This document shows positions 13,658 through 22,337 of a stretch of 31,493 bases of DNA, in pieces. The position numbers and the translations under genes are program-made. Each line of letters opens with the position of its first letter. Within the stretch, counting starts at the first letter, position 1. The notes under the pieces are model-generated. The model did not search any database and was not told the origin of the DNA. It saw nothing but the letters and a program-made list of their open reading frames with translations. The DNA is from DAOTVS01 sp034436375 (GTDB lineage: Bacteria; Chloroflexota; Anaerolineae; SpSt-313), in assembly GCA_034436375.1 (NCBI GenBank), contig DAOTVS010000129.1, positions 1-31,493 on the forward strand. Reading direction: 5' to 3'.

Positions 13658-15109
13658 TCATGCGCCAGCGGCGCGATCCACCCCATCCTTCAAGGCATCG
13701 TTCACTTCGGTCTCGATGTTCTTCAGCATCTCATCAAGGGTCATCTGCCCCTTCAAGGCGGGCTCCTCGTACTTGGTCCAGGTGCTGGTAAAGGTGTCGG
13801 GGATGATGTATGGGCTCCACTTGGCGATGGGTGTCTTGGTGTTCTCGATCTCCCAGTTCACCATGTCAAAGTTGTGCTGCCGCCAGGGCTTGTCCTTTGG
13901 CATAAGGGGCAACATGCTCTTGAGCCCGGGCACACCCCAGCCGCTCTTGGCCCGGTTCTGTGCGGGCTCTTCGCCCATGAACCACTCGAAGAGCTTCCAC
14001 ACGGCATCAGGAACGCGCGTCGTCGAGGTGACGAATGCACCGCAGCCCGAGACGCACGGGTTGGTATAGTTCGGCCCCCATTGGGCGGCGGAGAGCATCA
14101 GGCAATCTTCGCCCAGGACCTTGTCGCTCTCAGCCATGCCGCCGAACCAGTAGCCCCACATCACCGCGGCTGCCTGACCCTGCACCCAGTCTTGCCCTGA
14201 CCAGGATTCAGAGGGGAAGGGGTTGATGACGCTGGGGATACCCTTCTCCTTCTTCCAGTCGAAGAAGAACTGGATTGCATCCTTGGTCTTCGGGTTGTCG
14301 CGCAGCGAGAGCTTGGTCATATCGTCGCTGAACAGTGTGGCTGGCGGATCGAAGGTGGTGGTTAACCACAGAAGCGGATGAGTATGGGGCTCAAAGTCGG
14401 TGCCCACGATGAGGGTGCGATCACCCTCCTTCTTGGTCAGCTTGGGCGAGAGGGTGCGCCACTCCTGCAGGCTGAGCGGCTTCTTGGGATCGGGCACCTG
14501 GACGCCTGCCTCACCCCAGATCTTCTTGTTGACCCAGATGGAGACGTCTGGCGACCAGTCCTTGACCATGCCATAGCGGCGGCCGTTCACGACGTACAAG
14601 CCGTTTACCGGCATGAGGTCATCCGGCTTGACCACGGTCGAGATATCAAAGTAATCGGTCAGGTCCTTGCACACACGCTGGATGACGTAGCGGGGGATGT
14701 AGGTGCCATAAACGCGTACCATGTCGACGGGATCACCCGCGGCAAGCATGGCGAACAGCTTGGTGAAATCCACGTCGATGCGTGTGACCTTGTAGGGGGC
14801 GTACTTTTCGTTGAAGAGCTTGAGCTCATCATCGCTGATCTCGTTGGTCTGGTACATCAGGATGATGTCGGCAGCCTTCCTTGGGGCCTCAGAGGGCGCC
14901 TGGGTGACCTGCTTCTCCACCACAACCGTCTTCTCGACGGCCTTTTCCACGACTACCGTTTCCTGGACGGGCTTGTCTACGACGACTGTCTGCTGAACGA
15001 CCTTCTCCACCTCCACCACCTGGGGCTTGCAGGCCGCGAGGATGGTAGCGGCGGCTGCGGCTCCCGCACCCTTCAGAAGGCCACGCCGGCTGATGATCTG
15101 ACCGAACAT
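13658..15109 (-). CDS. ABC transporter sugar-binding lipoprotein (family 1) with repetitive stalk
   Basis: Extracellular solute receptor of the importer, 483 residues. Twin-arginine-type signal 'SRRGLLK' (residues 7-13), hydrophobic Ala stretch and lipobox LAAC (Cys27), so it is probably exported folded or semi-folded and lipid-anchored. Residues about 30-70 are a periodic Val/Glu/Lys/Gln stalk built on repeats such as 'ETVVVEKAVEK'. The binding fold follows: 'DIILMYQTNE', 'FTKLFAMLAAGDPVDMV', 'LYVVNGRRYGMVKDWSPDVSIWVNKKIW', 'VWKLFEWFMGEEPAQ'. Start ATG 15107-15109 with AGGAGGGAG upstream; the longer frame to 15250 is not needed. Substrate not predictable. First gene of a three-gene operon. 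Confidence 0.88.
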   Translation of the reverse strand: MFGQIISRRGLLKGAGAAAAATILAACKPQVVEVEKVVQQTVVVDKPVQETVVVEKAVEKTVVVEKQVTQAPSEAPRKAADIILMYQTNEISDDELKLFNEKYAPYKVTRIDVDFTKLFAMLAAGDPVDMVRVYGTYIPRYVIQRVCKDLTDYFDISTVVKPDDLMPVNGLYVVNGRRYGMVKDWSPDVSIWVNKKIWGEAGVQVPDPKKPLSLQEWRTLSPKLTKKEGDRTLIVGTDFEPHTHPLLWLTTTFDPPATLFSDDMTKLSLRDNPKTKDAIQFFFDWKKEKGIPSVINPFPSESWSGQDWVQGQAAAVMWGYWFGGMAESDKVLGEDCLMLSAAQWGPNYTNPCVSGCGAFVTSTTRVPDAVWKLFEWFMGEEPAQNRAKSGWGVPGLKSMLPLMPKDKPWRQHNFDMVNWEIENTKTPIAKWSPYIIPDTFTSTWTKYEEPALKGQMTLDEMLKNIETEVNDALKDGVDRAAGA

Positions 15110-15448
15110 GATGTCTCCCTCCTTTGGGAATGCTTGCACCATAATAGCCTGTCGCCTTGGATCCGCAGACACACTGAGGTTGCTTTTCTTCCCTGCCACC
15201 TCCCCACTCTTTCCTTCCGCCGGCAATGGGCTGCCTGCCTGGCCACGCACTCTGCATCGCTTGGCGAGTCGGCAGAGCCATGGTATACTCTTACATACAG
15301 ACCATCAATTGCTTACCTGCCATTATTCTAGCAGAATCGGTAGGCAAACGCAGTAGTTTTTCGTCATCCAGGCGACATAGAGACGACAAGCTGTCATTTG
15401 TAGAGATGCGCCGGTGGTGCGGGGCACGTAGCGACAGGGAGGCGCAAG
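15110..15448. other. Divergent intergenic region between sugar-binding protein and regulator
   Basis: No gene is supported. A weak promoter candidate for the binding-protein gene is TTGATG (15308-15303) with TATACC (15287-15282) on the minus strand, but the 15-nt spacer is short. 15401-15411 (TAGAGATGCGC) recurs in the palindromic element near 29270. No convincing promoter for the plus-strand gene was seen. Confidence 0.3.
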
Positions 15449-16705
15449 TTGGCCACAGCGAAGGGCAACCCGGGCCGGGCTTCGTTGGTGCGCTATCTGC
15501 ACCGGGCGCTCCTGGATCTCTACGATCCGGGTGAGCTCGCCAAGGCCCCCCTGATCGAGCTTTTTAGCGTCGCGCAGCAGCCCGACCCCCCGGCTACGCT
15601 GCGACGCCTCCTGCTGGATGCCATCGAGGGGCTCAAGCCGCCCGATAGCCTCCCCCCGCAGTCCCATGCCTGGCGCACTTACCGCATCCTCCTCCACCGC
15701 TATGTACAGCAGATCCCTCAGCGTGAGATTGCCGCCAGCCTGGGCTTTAGCGTGCGGCAACTGCAGCGTCATGAAGGGGCAGCCCTGCAGGCGTTGGCCG
15801 ACTATCTTTGGGTGCGCCATGGCCTCGATATCAAAGACTCAGTCCCTGGGGATGAGAGCAAGGCGCCAGGTACCCGGGCGGGGGCAGCGAGCCAGGAGAT
15901 GGAGCGCTTGCGCACCTCTTTCACCAGCGAGGTTGTGAGTGTATCCGAGCTCGTGGGCGCGGCGCTCAAGACGGTGGGACCCCTGCTTGCCGCAGCCAGG
16001 GTCGAGGTGGCGAGCGCATTGCCCGCCGGATTGCCGCGCCTGGCCGTTCAGACCATTCCCATGCGCCAGGCCCTGGTCAGCCTGCTGACAGTCGCCGGCC
16101 GCGTGGCCCCTGGAGGGCAGATCACCATCAGCGCGGCGGCCGATGCCATGCAAGCCCGTGTCCTCATCCGGCCAATGGCTGGGGGCTCCCCTTTGCGCGC
16201 TCTGGCTACGGAGGACAGCGAGAACCTGGAAATGGCCCGCCAGCTCGTGGCGCTCTCCGGCGGCTCTCTCGAGCTGGCGCTGGGATTGGATGGCGAGCCT
16301 TTTGCCGCTACGCTGGCGCTCCCGGTGGCTCAGCAACTGGGCGTGCTGGTGATCGACGATAATGTGGATGCGCTGCAGCTCTGCCGGCGCTACCTGGAGG
16401 GCAGCCCCTACACCTTTGTCGGCATGCGCGACCCGGCGCAGGCGCTGGCGCTGGCCCGGGACCTGACGCCCAAGATCATCGTGCTCGATGTCATGCTGCC
16501 GGGTATGGACGGATGGGAGATCCTGGGGCGCCTGCGCGAGCACCCGGTGACCCGCAAGATACCCGTTATCGTCAGCACAGTCTTGCCCCATGAGCAACTG
16601 GCGCTGACCCTCGGGGCGGCCGGCTTCCTGCGCAAGCCGGTCAGCCGGGAAGCGTTGCTGGCAATGCTGGATGAGACGCGTAAGCGTCTCAGATCAGGGC
16701 CTTGA
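15449..16705 (+). CDS. HTH - degenerate histidine-kinase ATPase - receiver fusion (atypical response regulator)
   Basis: 418 residues from TTG 15449, supported by AGGGAGG 7 nt upstream. Residues about 12-122 form a helical domain ending in a sigma-70 region-4-like HTH ('YRILLHRYVQQIPQREIAASLGFSVRQLQRHE', 78-109). Residues about 160-293 resemble the HATPase domain of a histidine kinase, but the N-box Asn is missing ('MRQALVSLLTVA') and no DxGxG box is visible, so ATP binding is unlikely. Residues 297-410 are a full receiver: Asp303/304, phospho-acceptor Asp347 ('IIVLDVMLPGMDGW') and Lys396. No transmembrane segment. It converges with and overlaps the hybrid kinase gene by 17 nt; the kinase is a likely partner. 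DNA binding through the N-terminal HTH is inferred. Confidence 0.85.
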   Translation: MATAKGNPGRASLVRYLHRALLDLYDPGELAKAPLIELFSVAQQPDPPATLRRLLLDAIEGLKPPDSLPPQSHAWRTYRILLHRYVQQIPQREIAASLGFSVRQLQRHEGAALQALADYLWVRHGLDIKDSVPGDESKAPGTRAGAASQEMERLRTSFTSEVVSVSELVGAALKTVGPLLAAARVEVASALPAGLPRLAVQTIPMRQALVSLLTVAGRVAPGGQITISAAADAMQARVLIRPMAGGSPLRALATEDSENLEMARQLVALSGGSLELALGLDGEPFAATLALPVAQQLGVLVIDDNVDALQLCRRYLEGSPYTFVGMRDPAQALALARDLTPKIIVLDVMLPGMDGWEILGRLREHPVTRKIPVIVSTVLPHEQLALTLGAAGFLRKPVSREALLAMLDETRKRLRSGP

Positions 16706-18866
16706 TGTAGGCGAGGACTTGCGCCTCGCTCAGCCCCCCGCCCCGGGTGATGCCGATGGCGTTGGCCACAATGGGTTGCCCCGCCGGGTCGCGCGCCGAC
16801 ATGACGATGATCGGCACGTCACTCCAGCTCGGCTCCTCGCGTCGCCGGGCCAACAGCGTAAAGCCGTCCATCGCCGGCATGACCAGATCTAGCAGGATGG
16901 CGTCGGGGCGCTCACTCTCCAGGATAGTCAGGGCTTGCTGGCCGTTTGCCGCCGTGAGCACGCGATAGCCGCGCTCGCTGGAGGTGAGCATACGCCAGAA
17001 AAGCTGGATCGCATCCAGCTCGTCGTCGACGATCAGGATGGTGCCGGTGGCCAGATCAAGCCGGTCCAAGGCCGCCAGGAGCGCATCGTGGGATACCGGT
17101 TTGACGAGATACCCTGCTACACCCAGGGCTTGCGCCGCTTCCTCTTCGCCGGGCAGCGTGCAGACAAGCGCTGGCGTGCCATAGTCGAGATAGTTCGCCT
17201 GCCGGATGCATTCCAGGGTCCCGCCGACCGAGACGTCGTTGACCAGCAGAGCCTGCGCCGGCAGGCGGGCTAATTCGCGCCCTGCCTCTTCCAGGCTGTT
17301 CACGTGCGCAATCTCGACCTCTCCCAGGTAGCGGCCAAGCAGCCGCTGCAGGATCGTTCCCTTTTCGGCGACGACCAGCCGCGGGCGTACCGTGGGGGCG
17401 GGGGCGAGCGAGCGGCGCGAGCGCTGCCGGTACTCCCACTCGGGGTTGAGCCAACGCCGAAAGACGCCATCGGCGGGGGCCGGCGGCTCCAACGGCAGGC
17501 TGAAGGAGATGGTTGTGCCCTGCCCCATCCGGCTCTCCAACCACATGCGGCCCCCGTGCATCTCCACGAAATGCTTGCTGATGGCGAGACCCAGTCCGCT
17601 CCCCCCATAGCGCCGGCGAATAGAGCCATCGGCCTGCTGGAAGGGTTGGAAAAGCTTAGCCTGGTCTTCGAGGGCAATGCCGGGGCCGGTGTCGGTTACG
17701 CTCACCGTTACCTCCAAGCCTTCGACCCGGGTAAGCACCTCCACGCCGCCTTGCTCGGTAAAGCGCCCGGCATTGGAGAGCAGGTTCAGGAGCACCTCGC
17801 GCAGGCGCGTGCGGTCGCCAAAGATGACCAACCCCGTGGGCACCTCGGCCCGCAGATAGAGGCCCTTGGAATCGAAGAGGGGCCGCAGGGCCTCGACCGC
17901 GCCGGCGACGATCTCGTGCAGGGCTGTGCGCTCCTTGATGAGGGCCATCTGGCCCGCCTCGATCTGGCTGAGGTCCAGCACATCATCGACCAGGGCGGCC
18001 AGGTGCTGGCTGTTGCGCAGAATCACGGCCAGGTCGGCCTTGAGGGCAGCCGGAATGCGGCCGTAGGCTTTGGGGGCGCGGAGCATCATCTCGCTAAAGC
18101 CGATGATCATGTTCAGAGGGGTGCGTAGCTCGTGTGACACATTGGCTACGAACTCGGCCTTGGCCCGCTCGGCGTCCTCGGCCGCGCGCCGTGCGGCGCC
18201 CAGCAGTTGGTTCAGCCGTGCCATCTGCGAGGTGGCCTCGGCCAAGTCCTTTATGGCCTGTTTCAGGTCCGACTGGGCGCTGCGCGCCTGCTCCATCTGA
18301 TCGCGCGCCCATTCGTAGCGCCGCCAGGCCCACCGCAGGATTCCATCCATTGGGCCCAGCCAGCACCAGAGGATAGCGAGCGCCCCCCAGAGGGTTGCGC
18401 CCGCAATGATCCAGTTCTCAGGCAGAGTTGGCGCCGTAGCAGTACGATGAGCCACTGCTGCCAGGGCGCTGGCGCCCAGGGCGGTCAGGAGTCCGGGCCA
18501 CCGCCCCAGGAGCAGCGTGGCCATCATCACGGGCAGGGTCAGGAGGCAGGGCGCCGGCGAGGCCGGCAGCCAGACCATGGCCGCCACGCCCACCGCGAGC
18601 CAGAGCGCCACCAGCAGCCAGGCGCGGGCCAGATAGTGTTGGGCGAGGAGCTTATGCACAGGGTAGAGCAACATCATCACGGCCATGCTCAGCATAGCCA
18701 TGCCCGCTATCTGCGGTAGGGCATAGTTCAGCAGGATCAGGGCAAACCCCAACAAACCCGTGCCCATATAGAGCGATTGGATCATCTCTTCCTGAAGCTG
18801 GCGCAGGTTTGCCCGTTGCTCACAGGCTGCCTGCCCGGCCTGGAGGCGCCCGTTTGGCTCTTGCAT
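16689..18866 (-). CDS. Hybrid sensor histidine kinase with two C-terminal receivers (first degenerate)
   Basis: 725 residues. Five or six hydrophobic segments (about 33-170) form a membrane-integral sensor without a large extracytoplasmic domain. A coiled linker (185-235) is followed by HisKA with His245 ('FVANVSHELRTPLN') and HATPase_c with N-box 'NLLSNAGRFT' (361-370), 'DTGPGI' (392-397) and 'GGSGLGLAISK'. Receiver 1 (about 496-600) lacks the paired acidic residues ('LVVAEKG') and has 'ALLVNDVSV' at the acceptor position, though Lys589 remains, so it is probably not phosphorylated normally. Receiver 2 (609-725) is complete with Asp660 ('AILLDLVMPAMDGF'). ATG has AAGGAG upstream. Convergent with the HTH-receiver gene. 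Confidence 0.9.
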   Translation of the reverse strand: MQEPNGRLQAGQAACEQRANLRQLQEEMIQSLYMGTGLLGFALILLNYALPQIAGMAMLSMAVMMLLYPVHKLLAQHYLARAWLLVALWLAVGVAAMVWLPASPAPCLLTLPVMMATLLLGRWPGLLTALGASALAAVAHRTATAPTLPENWIIAGATLWGALAILWCWLGPMDGILRWAWRRYEWARDQMEQARSAQSDLKQAIKDLAEATSQMARLNQLLGAARRAAEDAERAKAEFVANVSHELRTPLNMIIGFSEMMLRAPKAYGRIPAALKADLAVILRNSQHLAALVDDVLDLSQIEAGQMALIKERTALHEIVAGAVEALRPLFDSKGLYLRAEVPTGLVIFGDRTRLREVLLNLLSNAGRFTEQGGVEVLTRVEGLEVTVSVTDTGPGIALEDQAKLFQPFQQADGSIRRRYGGSGLGLAISKHFVEMHGGRMWLESRMGQGTTISFSLPLEPPAPADGVFRRWLNPEWEYRQRSRRSLAPAPTVRPRLVVAEKGTILQRLLGRYLGEVEIAHVNSLEEAGRELARLPAQALLVNDVSVGGTLECIRQANYLDYGTPALVCTLPGEEEAAQALGVAGYLVKPVSHDALLAALDRLDLATGTILIVDDELDAIQLFWRMLTSSERGYRVLTAANGQQALTILESERPDAILLDLVMPAMDGFTLLARRREEPSWSDVPIIVMSARDPAGQPIVANAIGITRGGGLSEAQVLAYIKALI

Positions 18867-18967
18867 GCCCTGTGCTCCTTCCGCTCATAGAGCTGCCATA
18901 CGGAGGGAACGCGGCCATGGCCCCCACATGATCCGTGCAATCCGTTCCAGAAATCCGTTGGCAGCGT

Positions 18968-19549
18968 CTAGCCCCGGGCGCGCAGCTTTTTGACGGCGGC
19001 CGCCAACCGGTGCGCCACATTGTCAATCGTGCGCAGGCCCAGCTCATCCTGTTCGGTCAGCCCGGCTACCGCGCCGCCCGAGTGGCTGAATGGAGGGCCA
19101 TCGGCAATGACGAACATATCCTGCTGCAACAAATAGGTCTGGATACATTGCAGGGTCAGCTCCTGCCCGCCGTTGCGGAAACCGGCGCAGGCGATGCCGG
19201 CGCCGACTTTGCCGCTCAGCTCAAATACCCCACCCACACGAAAGAGGACGGTACGGTCCATCATCGTCTTGAGCTGCCCGCTCACCAGCCCCATATACAC
19301 CGGCGAGCCGATCAGCAGCCCGTCGCAACGGCGGATGGCCTCGCAGATGGGCCCCATATCGTCATCTATGACGCAGGTGTGAGTGGCACGGCAGGCCCAG
19401 CAGCCGGTACAAAAGCTGATCTTTTTCCCGGCCAGTGAGATATACTCCGTATCCAGCCCGTCGCCCCGGATCACTTCCAGTGCACGCTGCACCGATTGGG
19501 CTGTATTCCCATTCAGACGCGGGCTGCCAGAAATCCCTAGCACCAGCAC
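18968..19549 (-). CDS. Flavodoxin-like NAD(P)H-dependent FMN reductase / iron-sulfur flavoprotein type
   Basis: 193 residues, from GTG 19547-19549. FMN phosphate loop 'SGSPRLNGNTAQ' (7-18). A Cys-rich segment with Cys47, Cys50, Cys53 and Cys59 ('CTGCWACRATHTC') resembles the iron-sulfur flavoprotein (Isf) cluster motif, so it may pass electrons through a 4Fe-4S cluster. 'GSPVYMGLVSGQLKTMMDR' (82-100) is the family's second signature. Cytoplasmic redox enzyme; partner unknown. Divergent from the radical SAM gene and apparently unrelated to the kinase gene beside it. Confidence 0.85.
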   Translation of the reverse strand: MLVLGISGSPRLNGNTAQSVQRALEVIRGDGLDTEYISLAGKKISFCTGCWACRATHTCVIDDDMGPICEAIRRCDGLLIGSPVYMGLVSGQLKTMMDRTVLFRVGGVFELSGKVGAGIACAGFRNGGQELTLQCIQTYLLQQDMFVIADGPPFSHSGGAVAGLTEQDELGLRTIDNVAHRLAAAVKKLRARG

Positions 19550-19687
19550 GTTCCCTGTTCCTCCCTGGGCACCACACAGATACCGGGGTCAGTCTGACCC
19601 TCGAGACACACGGTTGCTTCCATTATACACATCTACCATCCCTGGGTCCAAGTGTGCACCGGTTGAATCCGTACTCCCTTTGGCTTC

Positions 19688-19716
19688 TTTGCGTAGGAAA
19701 CTCTAATCGTTATAAT
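19688..19716 (+). promoter_or_regulatory. Promoter of the radical SAM-rfbB pair
   Basis: Consensus -10 TATAAT (19711-19716); at 17-nt spacing the -35 is TTTGCG (19688-19693), which is weak. About 50 nt before the chosen ATG. Confidence 0.55.
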
Positions 19717-19764
19717 AGAGCAATGGCCGTGTCATATCAGACGCGAGAAAGAGGGATGCCTTGC

Positions 19765-21129
19765 ATGAAAGTCACGCTGATCTATCCTGGCATCGGAGGC
19801 AAGGGCTTCAACAGCCTGGGGCAGGGCATGGATTCAGGGTGGATCGGCCATGGCTTAGCCATTCTTGCCCCCTGTATCCGTCAAGTTGGCGTGGAGGTCG
19901 ATCTGATCGATCTGCGCGCTCTGCCCGGTTGGGAAGCCTTCCGCACTGAAGTCGAGCGCCGCCGGCCCGATGTTGTGGGCGTCAGCATGATGAGCGCCGA
20001 CTATAACCCCGCCATGCGCTCTCTTGAGATCGTGCGTGCTGTCAACCCTCAGATACGTACCTGCGTAGGCGGCCCGCACCCCACCATCTGGCCGCAGGAG
20101 GTGATCGGCAGCCCTCTGGTCGATCATGTCTTTGTCGGCGAGGGTGAGATCTCCTTCCCGGCCGCCCTTCAGAGCTGGATGCGCAACGAAGAGGTGCCGC
20201 AAGTCGTTTCTCCCATCCAACCGGACCTCGATGCCATCCCTTTTGCCGATCACGACCTTTTCCTCTCCGAGTGGCGCCGCTGGGGTTACAAACTTGATTC
20301 CCCTGAGGCGCCCTTTGTGTCAGAGTTGCCCCCGCCTTTTGTCACCATCATCGCCGGGCGCGGCTGCAAGTACAACTGCTCCTACTGCCAGCCTGCTGAG
20401 CGCTACATCTTCGGCCGTACGGTGCGCCGGCGCAGCGTGGAGAATGTGCTGGCCGAGCTCAGGCTCTTGCGGGAGCAATTCCATTTTCGCTCTTTCATGT
20501 TCCACGATGACTGCCTGACTGAAGACCGCGAGTGGGTGATCGAGTTCTGTGGCGCCTACCAGGAGGCTGGCTTTACCCAGCCCTTCTTCTGTCAGAGCCG
20601 GGCCGATATCATCGTCAACAACGAGGACTTGGTCGCCCTCATGGCCCGGGCGGGCCTGCGCGGCTATCTGATTGGCTTTGAGTCGGGCTCTGACCGTGTG
20701 CTGCGCTTTATCCGCAAGGGCACCAAAGTCTGGCAGAATATCAAGGCCGCCGAGATCTGCCGCCGGTATGGCATCAGCATCTGGGCCAACTATATGTTGG
20801 GAATCCCGACAGAGACGGAAGATGAAATGCGCAGCACCATCCGCATGCTCAAGGAGATAGACCCCGATTACTACAGCCCGGCCTTTTACACGCCGCACCC
20901 CGGCAGCGACCTCTTTACCTATTGCCAGGAGCATGATCTCTCGCTGATCAAGGACCACGACTCTTACCGCCGCAATCCGACAGAGATCAAGATCAAAGGG
21001 CACGATCCCCAGTTCCTGCAATGGGCCCTGGCCGAATCGCAGCGCCGAACCCCGGAGAACCAGGCCAAACGCCTATGGAAACGCTATGCCCAGCCGCGCA
21101 AGATCTGGCGCCGGCTGGTGGGGCGATAG
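19765..21129 (+). CDS. B12-binding-domain radical SAM protein
   Basis: 454 residues. The N-terminal third (1-160) is a cobalamin-binding-like Rossmann domain ('VTLIYPG', 'RPDVVGVSMMSADYN', 'VGGPHPT', 'VDHVFVGEGEISFPA'). The radical SAM core follows with Cys201, Cys205, Cys208 ('CKYNCSYC') to hold the 4Fe-4S cluster, then 'FHDDCLTEDREW', 'LRGYLIGFESGSDRVLRFIRKG' and 'YMLGIPTETEDEM'. ATG 19765 was chosen because GAGGG is 9 nt upstream; ATG 19756 has no spacing for it. The usual cobalamin DxHxxG motif is not seen, so B12 dependence is uncertain. It precedes rfbB by 58 nt and may modify a sugar or lipid in the same pathway. Substrate unknown. Confidence 0.88.
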   Translation: MKVTLIYPGIGGKGFNSLGQGMDSGWIGHGLAILAPCIRQVGVEVDLIDLRALPGWEAFRTEVERRRPDVVGVSMMSADYNPAMRSLEIVRAVNPQIRTCVGGPHPTIWPQEVIGSPLVDHVFVGEGEISFPAALQSWMRNEEVPQVVSPIQPDLDAIPFADHDLFLSEWRRWGYKLDSPEAPFVSELPPPFVTIIAGRGCKYNCSYCQPAERYIFGRTVRRRSVENVLAELRLLREQFHFRSFMFHDDCLTEDREWVIEFCGAYQEAGFTQPFFCQSRADIIVNNEDLVALMARAGLRGYLIGFESGSDRVLRFIRKGTKVWQNIKAAEICRRYGISIWANYMLGIPTETEDEMRSTIRMLKEIDPDYYSPAFYTPHPGSDLFTYCQEHDLSLIKDHDSYRRNPTEIKIKGHDPQFLQWALAESQRRTPENQAKRLWKRYAQPRKIWRRLVGR

Positions 21130-21187
21130 AAAGAGCAGGTCTCCAACACTTGAGTCTGAACCGCTGATAGCTGATTGAGGAGGGAAT

Positions 21188-22207
21188 GTGCGTAATTTGC
21201 TGGTCACCGGCGGCGCCGGTTTCATCGGGTCCAATTTCGTGCGCTACATGCTGCAGAAATACCCCGATTATCGCATAACGGTCTATGACAAGCTAACCTA
21301 CGCCGGTAACCTGGAGAACCTGAGCGACCTGCAGGTCGATCCGCGTTTCGCCTTTGTCCGCGGCGATATTGCGGACCCGGTTGCTGTCGATGCGGCCATG
21401 CGCGAGTACCAGATCGATTGCATCGTCAACTTTGCCGCCGAGACCCATGTCGACCGCTCGCTGCTGGAGCCGGGCAGCTTCATCATGACCGACGTCTATG
21501 GCACCTACGTCCTCCTTGAGGCGGCCAAACAGTATGGCGTGGAGCGCTACCATCAGGTCTCGACCGACGAGGTCTATGGCGCCAAGCTGGAGGGCCGTTC
21601 GACAGAGAGCGACCCCCTGGAGGCGCGCAGCCCCTATTCGGCCAGCAAAGCCGGTGGGGACCTCCTGGTACAGTCATACTACACCAGCTTTGCGCTGCCC
21701 ATCACGATCACTCGCGGGGCCAACAATATCGGGCCCTACCAGTACCCGGAAAAAGCCGTGCCCCTCTTCATCACCAATGCCATCGACGACCGGCCCATCC
21801 CTATCTATGGCGATGGCCTCCAGGTGCGCGACTATCAGTTCGTGCTGGACCATTGCGAGGCGATCGATATTGTCCTGCATCGCGGCCAGCCGGGCCACGT
21901 CTATAACGTCGGCTCAGGCCACGAGACGCGCAACATTGACATGGCCACCTTGATCCTCGACCTGCTGGGCAAGCCGCACTCGCTCCTGCAGCACGTGACC
22001 GACCGACCGGGCCATGACCGGCGCTATGCCCTCGATTGCAGCAAAATCCAGGCGCTGGGCTGGACCTGCGGCCACACCTTTGCCCAGGCGCTGGAAGAGA
22101 CGGTGCGCTGGTATGCAGACCACCCGGAATGGTGGCGGCCGATCAAAGAGGGGGCGCGCTACCAGGAGTATTACGCCCGCAACTATGCCCACCGGGAAAG
22201 CCTGTAA
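21188..22207 (+). CDS. rfbB: dTDP-glucose 4,6-dehydratase
   Basis: Converts dTDP-glucose to dTDP-4-keto-6-deoxyglucose, the branch point to rhamnose and other deoxysugars. 339 residues, GTG start with GGAGG upstream. Short-chain dehydrogenase fold with NAD motif 'GGAGFIGSNFVR' (8-19), 'DKLTYAGNLENL' typical of RmlB, the active site 'STDEVYG' (Thr, Asp, Glu), the 'YSASKAGGD' YxxxK pair, 'RGANNIGPYQYPEK' for nucleotide-sugar binding, and 'DRPGHDRRYALD' near the C-terminus. The other rml genes are not in the window. Follows the radical SAM gene in the same direction. Confidence 0.93.
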   Translation: MRNLLVTGGAGFIGSNFVRYMLQKYPDYRITVYDKLTYAGNLENLSDLQVDPRFAFVRGDIADPVAVDAAMREYQIDCIVNFAAETHVDRSLLEPGSFIMTDVYGTYVLLEAAKQYGVERYHQVSTDEVYGAKLEGRSTESDPLEARSPYSASKAGGDLLVQSYYTSFALPITITRGANNIGPYQYPEKAVPLFITNAIDDRPIPIYGDGLQVRDYQFVLDHCEAIDIVLHRGQPGHVYNVGSGHETRNIDMATLILDLLGKPHSLLQHVTDRPGHDRRYALDCSKIQALGWTCGHTFAQALEETVRWYADHPEWWRPIKEGARYQEYYARNYAHRESL

Positions 22208-22261
22208 GAGCCTCAACCTCCCGGAGGTTAGCCCACACTGCCGGGCAGGGGACGGTATTAA

Positions 22262-22337
22262 CCGCAGACGAACGCAGATAGACGCAGATGAACTGGAATC
22301 TTCCGGTCCATCTGCGTTTGTCTGTGTTCGTCTGCGG
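22262..22337. repeat. Palindromic CGCAGA-type intergenic repeat
   Basis: 29-nt arms 22262-22290 and 22309-22337 are inverted copies with three mismatches and an 18-nt centre. Built on CGCAGA units with about 10-11-nt phasing. It sits exactly between the convergent rfbB and DUF296 genes, where a bidirectional terminator would be useful. Confidence 0.8.

Noticed and set aside
17304..18128. Plus-strand open frame of 274 codons
   Set aside because: Antisense to the histidine kinase catalytic core.
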